The notes under the pieces: model-generated
The model's input: the letters and a program-made list of their open reading frames with translations, nothing else
The model's database searches: none
What the model was told of the DNA's origin: nothing
Part shown: piece after piece, positions 54,619-64,000 of the stretch
How the letters are laid out: the number at the start of each line of letters is the position of its first letter
Numbering within the stretch: the first letter of the stretch is position 1
Assembly (NCBI GenBank): GCA_030674185.1
Contig: JAPXFY010000015.1
Location: 19,321,989-19,385,988, forward strand
Source of the DNA: Monoplex corrugatus
Taxonomy: Eukaryota > Mollusca > Gastropoda > Littorinimorpha > Ranellidae
Reading direction: 5' to 3'
DNA length: 64,000 bases
Position numbers and translations under genes: made by a program

Positions 54619-55054
54619 AACAGCAAAACATGTGTAGCAATGTCGCTTATATGATGTAGAACGACAGGACTGCCTCTCTCGCATTGGTCTCTACAGTCAC
54701 AGGCGACGCTGCTTGGACCAAGCAGACAGCCCATCTAGACATTAGAACGGATGTAGGCCTACTTTGTCCATGGTCAGTCATGACCGAGGGAGGCCTACAG
54801 GAGATGTAGAACGACAGGAGACGTGGCCAGCCACAACTCCTCTGACCACCAAGGTCCATGGCAGCCAGCAAGAACTAGCAGAAAAAAATGGCCACATCAC
54901 ATGGCCTGATCATGTAGACACTGAACAAAAGAAGGGGTATGTCTTGGCCAGTTTAGCCGTGGGTCTGTCTCCATAAAGTGTATTGTTTATTTTGATGATG
55001 ATGGCTGCATTCAACTAGTGATCAGTCGTGAATTGTGTGATTAGTCGTGAATTG

Positions 55055-55057
<3 letters not shown>

Positions 55058-55133
<76 letters not shown>

Positions 55134-55135
55134 GT
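55058..55135. repeat. (CA)n-(TA)n microsatellite
   Basis: CA repeat then a TATATA run, just outside the 3' end of the L2/CR1-like LINE. Confidence 0.93.
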
Positions 55136-55195
55136 ATATATACCGGTATAGAAAGAAGAAAGAAAGAAACAGAGAATTGGAGGTTTCACTTTTCT

Positions 55196-58100
55196 TTTTA
55201 GTACTACCGTGACTAAGTAAATAATAATTACAATATTTAATAATAATAATTACAATATTTATATAGCGCAAAATCTTGATAAAATCAAATCTAAGCGCTG
55301 AAGCAGACACACACGAGCACGCACGCACGCACGCCGCACCACACGACGCACACACACACACACATACACACACACACACACGCATGGCTATAAATGGGGA
55401 GAAAGAATAAAAGCAAGAATAAAGCAATGGAAAATTATAGAGAGCATAGCATATACAATTATATATTATAACCATGTGATTCCCTCCGAGCGGAGACAGG
55501 CTGCAGAGGGGGGTTAGGATTTTATGCGGAGGAGAAAAGGTGAGTTTTGAGAGCGGACTTGAAGGAGACAAAAGTAGGTTGCTGACGGACTGAGAGAGGA
55601 AGTTTGTTCCAGGAGAGTGGACCAGAAACAGAGAAGGCTCGTGGACCATAGGTATTGAGCTTAGTGCGTGGAAAGCGAAAAGTCAGAGGATCGGAGGCAG
55701 AGCGGAGGGTACGTGAGGGAACATAGATCTCAAGCAGGCTTGAGAGGTAATCGGGGGCTGCGTTATTGAGGCTTTTGTAGCACATGGTGTCTAGTTTGTA
55801 CTGTATGCGCTTTGATACAGGGAGCCAGTGAAGTTGTGCCAGGAGAGGAGATATGTGGTCAGCTTTTTTCTTTTTGAGTACAAGGCGTACAGCATTGTTT
55901 TGAATGCGCTGTAGGATGTGAATGGTGGAGGCAGGAAGACCAGACAGGAGTGAATTGCAATAGTCAATGCGAGACATTATGAAGGAGAGAACGAGTTTTG
56001 CAGTTGTTTCGACAGAGAGATACTTCCTGATCAGCCTTATACGATGGAGATGATAGTAGCAGGATCTGGCAGTTTGAGAAACAAAGTTGTTCATGGAGAG
56101 GGTAGAGTCAATGTAGACACCAAGGTTTTTAGCTGAATCAGAAATTGGGACTGATGTGTTACATAATGGGAGAGAAAGAGGAGGCAGCTGAGAAAGTTTC
56201 TGACGGGTGCCAATGAGGATAGCTTCTGTTTTGTCGTCATTAAGCTGAAGTCTATTGTGTGTCATCCAGTTCTTAATGTCCGAGTAACACTCAGTGGTGC
56301 GAGTCAACAGGCGCTGTATATTATCAGGTGAGTCACTGTCTTGAAGTTGGGTGTCATCAGCATAGAAGTGGTGTTTTATAGAATGGGAGTTGATGATGGT
56401 GGACAGGGGGGAGGTGTAAAGAGTGAAAAGAACAGGGCCAAGGACAGATCCTTGTGGAACACCACAGGTCAGGTATGCAGGTTGAGAGTAAGTGCCATTG
56501 ATGAGAACGGTTTGTTTTCTGTTGGATAGGTATGAAGTGAACCAAGACAGAGCAATGTCAGAGATGCCAAAAGTATGATGAAGTCTAGAAAGGAGAATAC
56601 CATGATCAATGGTATCAAATGCTGCAGACAGATCAAGGAGTGTGAGGAGAGAGACTTTGCCAGTATCAGTTGCAAGGAGGAGATTGTTGAGAATGTGTAG
56701 TAGGGCAGTTTCAGTGCTATGGCACTGGCGGTAGGCTGACTGGAAAGGATTGAGGAGATTGTTGGCAGACAGGTGAGAGTTCAGCTGGTTGAGGACGACT
56801 TTTTCAAGGAGTTTTGACAAGAAAGAGAGATTAGAGATAGGCCGGTAATTTTTCAGTTCATTTGGATCTAAATTGTGTTTCTTGAGGAGAGGGTGAACAA
56901 TAGCAGACTTGAAAGAATCAGGGACAGTTCCAGTTTGAAGAGAAGTGTTGATGATGTCAGTGATGAATGGGAGGAGAGTAGGGAGACAGTCGGCGTAGAG
57001 AGAACCTGGAAGAGGATCTAGTTCGCAGGTTTTGAACGACATGGATCTGATTGTGTTGAGAATTTCTTCTTGTGAGACTGGGGTAAAAGTAGTAAGAGGT
57101 GTGCCAGAGAAGGAAGGGTCAGGTGGGCATAGTTGACAGGGTGTCCTGTCAAGCCTGTCACGAAGAGTTTGTATTTTGGTGGTGAAATAGTTGGAGAATA
57201 CAGATGGGAGTTCTTCATTTGTATGTTTTGTTGGGAGAGGTAAATCTTTTCGTCTGCCAAGGAGATGATTCATGGTTGTAAAGAGTTCTTTTGAAGAAGA
57301 GGCATTCAGGATTTTGGTTTGGAAATAGCTTGTTTTTGCTGATGCAATGAGGGTGGATACTTTTGTTTTAGAGGCTTGGAAAAGTTGCCTGTGTACAGTG
57401 AGTTTGGATTTGCGCCAGCGGCGCTCTGCTCTGCGGCGGGCACGTTTTGCACAGGCGATCTCATGAGTGAGCCAGGGGGTAGGGGGGGCGGTCAGGTAAA
57501 AAAAGACGGGTTGTGGCTGGATCATGAGTGTCCAGAAGATGGTGGAGAGAAGTATAGAATTCATCGGCAAGGTTATGTGACTTTTCAGAAAGGAGACGGG
57601 AGGCATCAGATGAAAATGTGGAGAGGTCGATAGATTTGAGATTGCGTCGAGTCACTGTGCGCATGGTACGGGAAGGAGGAGAAATGTCGAGAGAACAGAG
57701 AATTGCAGAGTGGTCAGATGGAAGGGCTGAAGTTAGACGGGTAGAAAGAACTAAGCAGTTGTCAGTAGCAGAATTTTGGTGATCACGAGAAATGATCCAG
57801 TCAAGAATGTGACCTTTTTGATGGGTTGGTTCAGAAATGTGTTGAGTCATATTGTGATTGGACAGAGAGTTGATGATATGTCTTGTGTCATAACGGTGAG
57901 TGTTGTCATAGTGGACATTGATGTCACCTAGAATGATGAGATTTCCAGGTAAGAGACAGTAGTAATCAAGAAGTTGATCAAAGTCAGAGAGAAACATGGA
58001 TGTGGTGAGCTTGTTGGCAGAGCTAGGTGGAGGTCGATAGACACAGGAGAAGGTGATGGGGTGAGGGGTGGATTGGAAGGATACTTCAACGTGCTCGAAA

Positions 58101-58850
58101 GAAGGATGGGAGAAAGGCAGAGACTGCGAGAAAGACAGGCGGGAATGGAGTGAGTCGTTGTAGAGGATGGCGATACCACCACCTCGGGATGAGCGATGGA
58201 AAGAAGCAAGCCTGTAACCGACTCGGAGTGAGACTCACATGTATAGGTTCATGACCAAGGGGGTTAAGCCATGTTTCGGTGATAAAAGCAATGTCAACAT
58301 GCTCATCTGCGATAAAGTCAGCAATGACATCAGCTTTGCCATCAGTGCATGTTGACTGAGCGTTATAAAGGCATAGTTTTAGTTTATCACAATGCGGCGG
58401 CCGAGGCGGAGACGAAGGCAGCACCGACGGGACAGAAGACGAAGGAGACACCAGCGGGGCAGAAGACGAAGGCAGCAACGACGGGACAGAAGACGAAGGA
58501 GGCACCAGCGGGACAGAAGACAAAGGCAGCACCAGCGGGACAGAAGACGAGGGCAGCGCCGGCGGGACAGAAGACGAAAGCGGCACCGGTGGGACAGAAG
58601 GTGAAGGCGGCACCGGCGGGACAGAAGACGAAGGCGAAGACGGCAGAGGAGGAGACGAAGTTTGCAGCAGCAAGGTCGAGTGCAGGGGCAGTGGAGGAGA
58701 CGAAGAAGCAGAAGAGTGGTGTCGGACTGGCACAGCAGGAGGCAGATTGTGCCAAAGTCGGTGGAGACGTCCACCACGACAGGATCGCGCAGTGCGGGTA
58801 TGTTGTCACAGCACTGGAGAGAGAGAGAGAGAGAGAGAGGAGGGGGGGGG
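55196..58850 (-). mobile_element. L2/CR1-like LINE, nearly intact
   Basis: Minus strand. It starts with a Ser/Pro-rich tandem-repeat region (58390-58650, ~27-bp units), then an APE endonuclease (LYNAQS, FITETWL, ILGDINVHYDN, DHSAILC), RT (ELKNYRPISNLSFLSKLLEK, DLSAAFDTIDHGILL, TCGVPQGSVLGPVLF, catalytic FYADDTQL) and C-terminal region to the stop at 55522. Only two frame breaks are seen, near 58210 and near 57480 at a G7 tract; the latter could be a sequencing error. The 3' UTR has a GT microsatellite and ends GCGCTATATAAATATTG with (ATT)n. It is the likely source type of the copy at 6773-7489. The 5' boundary is approximate. Confidence 0.9.
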
Positions 58851-58853
58851 GGG
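58803..58853. repeat. (GA)n and G homopolymer
   Basis: About 14 GA units then AGG and ~11 G, at the presumed 5' edge of the LINE. Confidence 0.9.
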
Positions 58854-59082
58854 TAGTGTGATTGTTTCCTTTACAATGGTAGGCATACCAACAAACAGAA
58901 CAAAACAACATGGAAACAGTTCATTTTGTTGAGTGGAATTCATATTTCGTTTGCTTGTTTTTGTTCTGCTGTTCGTATCATTGCAAAGGAAAAAAATCCT
59001 ACTGAAGTGCCATTTCTCTGTCACTTCTTATCAATGCACAGAATATAAATGCTCCACGTTTGAACCTATATACTAATACACA

Positions 59083-59276
59083 TTAACCCTTTGACTTCCG
59101 CACCGTATCCACCAACTGCAAAAACCTAATCCTTTGACTTCCTCATCCTATCCACCAGCTTCCTGCAGGAAACTGGTGGATAGGGTGAGGGAGTCCTAGG
59201 GTTAAGTTTTTGCTTTGCTAGTATGGTTGACAATGCAGGGGTGCTGGTGGACAGAATGCGGGAGTCAAAGGGTTAA
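59083..59276. mobile_element. TTAA foldback MITE (pB-MITE1), copy 11
   Basis: TTAA at both ends, CCCTTTGACTTCCG start and GGAGTCAAAGGG end. Inner palindrome has several mismatches. Confidence 0.92.
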
Positions 59277-59397
59277 AGAATAGTTTGTAGTTCGCTAAAA
59301 AGGGATTTATAGCGTGAGCGCAACTCCGTATAGGCTTTACCCAGAATTACAAGCAGTCTGGTAGACTCTTTGAGCCTGCTCAAAATCCAACTGCGCA

Positions 59398-59966
<569 letters not shown>

Positions 59967-60406
59967 ATAAGTTTGTGCATTGAAGGTACCAGCAGCCTGT
60001 CAGTGTGTGACACCTGGGTGTATTAGTTAAGTTGAACTAGCTTGGAAAGATCGTGGTTTGTTGTTGTTGTTGCGATCCCCCTCCCACCCACCCCCAACCC
60101 CCACCCCGCAAGTCCAAATTATTCTGTTCAGCACAGGAACTTGCGGTTTATATCATCTTAGACGTTAATAGTTCTAAATTTTAGCCCTGGACCCCTTCGG
60201 GATACAACAATATTAATATGGCATGACCACTTTTCAGAATTGCAGAATTCATCTCGCTTCCGCTCTGACATCATATTTACTCAAAAACACATTTTAAAGT
60301 CATTTTAGTCAGTTTATTCCTTTTCTCACACTGGATGCAGCAGCAGGGAAGTTTCCGTCTGTTTCTCCTAATTTTTGTATCTGGTGTTTGTTTGTTTGTG
60401 ATCTTC

Positions 60407-63267
60407 ATCATCATCAGGTGCCCTGCCGCATGGCGTTGGCGACCATGGACTTCCAACCATCTCTATCTCTCGTTACACCCAGCATCTCCCCACCCTTTCA
60501 TCCCCAGCCACTCTGCAAGTCCGTCAGCATTCTCTCCCTGGGTCTACCCGGTGCTCTCTTTCCCTCCAGCTTTCCCGTTGTGACCAGGTGCTCCAAATCC
60601 CCCTTCCTCATAAAATGGCCTATAAATGTTGCTTGTCTTTTCCTAATCTTCCTTATCAGTGATCGACTTGTGTCTGCCTCCATCAAGACTGTCTCGTTTG
60701 TTTTCTTTGCTGTCCATGGTACTCTCAACATTCTTCTGAGAAACCACATCTCGGCTGCCTCAATCCTGCTCTGGCTTTGCTTGCTGACTGTCCACGCCTC
60801 GCATCCGTACAACAGTATTGGTTCTATATAACACTCAAGGACTCTCTTTCTGATGTTAATTGATAGGCATTTGTTGGTAAGAATGCTTGTCATCTTCTTG
60901 AATGCTGTTTTGGCTTGGCCGATTCTGCCAGCTATTTCCGATGTGCATCTGCCGTCTGATGAAATGACCGTTCCCAGGTATTTGAACTTATTAACCTGTG
61001 TCAAGGTTGTGCCATTTGCTGTTATTTTGCAGGAGGGGATTTCATGTTTTTTACTGATCACCATGACTTCAGCCTTCCTGCTGTTTAGTTCCAACCCCTT
61101 ACCTTTGCTTTCTGTTTCTAGTATATTCACAAAGTTTTGTAGGCCCTTTCATTTTCTGCAATTAGCACGGTGTCATCTGCGTACCGAATGTTGTTTATCA
61201 TTTTCCCTCCAACCTTTAATCCAGGGTCTTCTTCTAGGTTTCTCATGATGTTTTCGCTATATAGTGAAAACAGATCTGGTGACAAAACACAACCCTGTCT
61301 GACTCCTCTTTTGATGTTTTGAAAAGAGCTTATATTGTTTTCTATTCTCATTGCAGCTGTTTGTTCCCAGTACATATTCCTGATTATTCGTAGATCTTTT
61401 CCATCGACATTGAGTCTCTCCAGTTGGTTGATCAGTTCTTCATGTCTTACCCGATCGAAAGCCTTGGTATAGTCAACAAAGCATAAATACAAATCCTTAT
61501 TCATCTCAACTGACCTCTCTATGATAGTTCTTAGGATGTATATGGCATTAATAGTTCCTTTCCCCTCCACAAATCCACACTGTTCTTCTGCTATTTCTCT
61601 TTTGATTCTATTCCTTGTCCTCATCATGATTATTCTTAACAGGATTTTTGTTACATGACTCATCAAACTGATTGTGCGATGGAGTTCGCATTCTGTAGCC
61701 CCTGTCTTCTTTGGAAGTGCAATGAAAATTGATTTTGACATATCTTTGGAGATTTTTCCAGTGTCATAAATTTCATTTAGGAGGACTGTTATTTTTTCTA
61801 TGCCAAATTCGTCCAGGGCTTCAATCATCTCTGTAGTAATGTTGTCTGGTCCTTGGGCTTTTCCTGGTTTCATCTTTTTCAGTGCTGCTCTGACTTCATC
61901 TTTCATTATGGGTGGTCCTTCAAAGTTCTTTTTTATAATGTGTTCTTCGTTTCTGTCATCCTCAAAAAGATCTTTAATGTACTCTCCCCATCTGTCTAAC
62001 ACCTTGTCTTTTTCCATGATAAGCGTGCCATCTTTTGATTTTAAGCAACCAGTTGATGTGCATGTATTTTTCCTGTGAACAATTTCTTCAATTCGTCTGT
62101 ACATACCCTGAGGATCCATTTTGTGTCGTTCTTCTATCTCTTTGCATTTTGTGTTCAGCCAAGCTTCCTTAGCTTCATTGCACCTATACCTGATTTCTTT
62201 GTTTATCTTCCTGTAGATCTCCTCGTTTCTCTTTGCCTTCTTCCTTTTCTCCATCAGGCCCAAAATTTCATTAGTCATCCAGCTCTTTTTTGCTTTTCTT
62301 TTGCCTTAGGTATTTCCTCACAAGCTTCATTTATAGAACTTCTCAACTTTGTCCATTGTTCCTCACTGTCACCAACGTCTTCCAGAGCACTGAATTTGTT
62401 TTGAACATGTACATTAAATTTTTGACGTGTCATTTCATCTGTCTTCAAGAGTCCAAGGTTTAGTTTGATGTTGCTTTTGGTCTGTTTCCTTTTCCTCAAT
62501 TTCAGCCTAAACCTTCCCACTACCGGATTGTGGTCACTGTTGCAGTCTGCGCCTGGTAGTGTTTTTGCTAACAGTAAAGAATTTCTAAATCTTTTGTTGA
62601 TCAGGATGTAGTCAATTTGATTTTTGGTATTATCTCCTGGACTCATCCAGGTCCATTTTCTTCTGTTAGGCTGCTCAAACCAGGTGTTTCCTACTATGAA
62701 CTCATTCATCTGTGCCCATTCTACAAGCTTCCCCCCTCTTTCGTTTTGTGTACCAAGGCCATGAGGTCCAACTATATCCTCCACCCTATCCTGTCCCACT
62801 TTAGCATTAAAATCTCCCATTATGACTGTAACTTCCTGTGATTTACATTGGACCTTGGCCATCTCTAAAACTTCGTAGAAGTTGTCGATGTCTTCCTGAG
62901 TACTTGCGGATGTTGGTGCATACACCTGTATGATGTTGATATCAAAAGGTTTCCCTCTGAATTTGACCAGTAAAACTCTGTCGGACACTGCCCAGTATCC
63001 TTTAACTGCTTTTGATTTGTCTTTGTCCATTATGATGTCTACTCCTCTTTCATGTAAATTACCACCAGAGTATATCACTGTATATTCTCCTGATGTTATC
63101 ATGCCTGCCCCCTTCCATCTCATTTCCCCTAGTCCTAAAATACTGATGTTAAGCCTTTCCATCTCCATTTTGATGTTGTCTAATTTACCTTTCTGCAACA
63201 TTGTTCTGATGTTCCATGTTGCCACCTTGGTGTTGAATTTAATTTTGGTTTTGGTTTTTGATTGTCA
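60407..63267 (-). mobile_element. RTE-type LINE, nearly intact body
   Basis: Minus strand from 63225: APE endonuclease (WNIRTMLQKGKL, LGLGEMRWKGAGM, IMGDFNAKVGQDRVED, SDHNPVVG), linker, RT ([76 protein letters not shown]) and C-terminal YLGTVIS-GRCTSEI and RKIRKRQATFIGHFMRKG. Two single-base deletions break the frame: at about 62286 in an A6 run and at about 61143. The tail is a short (TGA)n at 60408. Its true 5' end is inverted (next entry). Confidence 0.93.
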
Positions 63268-63612
63268 TATTGGCAGATGTGATGCGTCTAGCACTGACTA
63301 GCACTGCTGTGCGAAAAGAAGAGCAATGCGTAAGTCTCTTCCTGTCAGTACATAGCCTCTCCATCAGCAAGCCCTACGCTGTGCCTCCTAAAATAAAAAA
63401 CCGATGGAAGGCAACCACCATCGTACTTTTCCCCAGGAAATCCATGGACAGAGGAAGAATAAAGAAGAAAGTTAACGACGTCAATAGGTGCTCCTGTGGA
63501 GCACCTTCGTCCGGTAGGGACTGTCATGCGGCGCAGGTGACACCAGACCGTCAGCCAGCTACTGCGACCAAAACCAAAATTAAATTCAACACCAAGGTGG
63601 CAACATGGAACA
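63268..63612 (+). mobile_element. Inverted 5' segment of the same RTE element
   Basis: Plus-oriented 5' UTR and ORF start: GGCAGATGTGATGCG at 63272, MDRGRIKKKVNDVN at about 63441 and TPDRQPATATKTKIKFNTK leading to KVATWNM. These match the 5' part of the RTE copy at 26949-30045. Its last ~45 bp (63568-63612) is the reverse complement of 63215-63260, so the N-terminal codons occur twice, head to head. Confidence 0.92.
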
Positions 63613-63624
63613 TGTTGTGATCTT

Positions 63625-63755
63625 ACGCTTGACAAAGATTTGCGCGTGTCTTGTCATGTTGTATTTAATACGCGTTCTCATTTTTTCGTATTTTTCTCTG
63701 GTTCCTGTTTGCTTGAACGCGGGCAGTAACACTTGTTTTGGATTTCGTAAATTTA
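63625..63755 (+). mobile_element. Interspersed repeat R2, copy 2
   Basis: Shares TTTGCGC, CTGGTTCCTGTTTGCTTG, CGCGGGCAGT and ACACTTGTTTTGGAT with 49213-49352. Begins where the inverted RTE segment ends, so the RTE probably inserted into or beside it. Confidence 0.65.
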
Positions 63756-64000
63756 TAGATTTGTTTACAATTGTAATAAAAAATGAATATAATCTATCAT
63801 GGAATAGGACGTGTACATAAATGTTGTTTATCAGAGAACAAGACATGTATCTAATCGTGATAGTATCTTAAACACTTGTAACACAAAGGATATACAGTAG
63901 AGCACACTTATAACGAACACGCTTGAAACGAATTGACGGGAATAACGAACGCATTTCTGTGCCCCGCTTATTTGTCTCTTTATTTCAATTAAATTTTCAC
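63756..64000. other. Right edge; nothing recognised
   Basis: AT-rich. TATAACGAACACGCTTGAAA then GAATTGACGGGAATAACGAA at 63910-63950 looks like the start of a repeat cut by the window edge, but no second copy is present to test it. Confidence 0.3.

Noticed and set aside
58349..58861. Plus-strand ORF with GQKTKAAPA repeats
   Set aside because: Antisense to the LINE's Ser/Pro-rich coding repeat; the minus frame leads into the endonuclease.

Overview
This window is invertebrate animal DNA, most likely from a marine gastropod mollusc. It has GT-AG introns of 1-4 kb, dense CA/GT microsatellites, many minisatellites, and abundant LINEs, tRNA-derived SINEs and TTAA-flanked DNA transposons. The gastropod call rests on recalled resemblance of one SINE core to molluscan repeats, so it is an inference. 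There are no operons, CRISPR arrays, rRNA genes or convincing functional tRNA genes. Only two host genes can be supported.

The first host gene fills the left third (2702-20308, + strand). It is a complete eight-exon gene for UreD (UreH), the urease maturation chaperone, reconstructed by joining exons whose frames and splice phases all agree (297 codons). Its seven introns hold SINEs, a 5'-truncated L2/CR1-like LINE, an old RTE fragment, three copies of a ~540-bp unclassified repeat, piggyBac-like elements, a near-perfect 67-bp inverted repeat and several minisatellites. An RTE fragment lies just after the stop codon.

The second host gene (34630-36027, + strand) is intronless. It has a TATA box and CCAAT box at canonical spacing and encodes a poly(A)-binding-protein-like product with a single RRM, a Pro/Val-rich repeat linker and an Asn-Gly-His/Arg-Gly tail, but no C-terminal MLLE domain.

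From 20.3 to 34 kb lie repeats: TTAA elements, a 3.1-kb degenerate RTE copy (minus) and an AT-rich CR1-like LINE (plus). From 36 to 55 kb there is no recognisable gene, only hAT-like elements, SINEs, microsatellites and minisatellites. From 55 to 63.7 kb sit a nearly intact L2/CR1-like LINE and a nearly intact RTE element, both minus; the RTE has an inverted 5' end as expected from twin priming.

The most unusual signals are these. (1) The 8-mer TAGGCCTA is strongly over-represented; five times, comparison of repeat copies shows GTAC changed to GTAGGCCTAC or a close variant, as if GGCC were inserted with duplication of TA. (2) TTAA-flanked foldback elements carry perfect 80-bp palindromes in two copies that differ from each other at mirrored positions in both arms. 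(3) A complete animal ureD gene is present.
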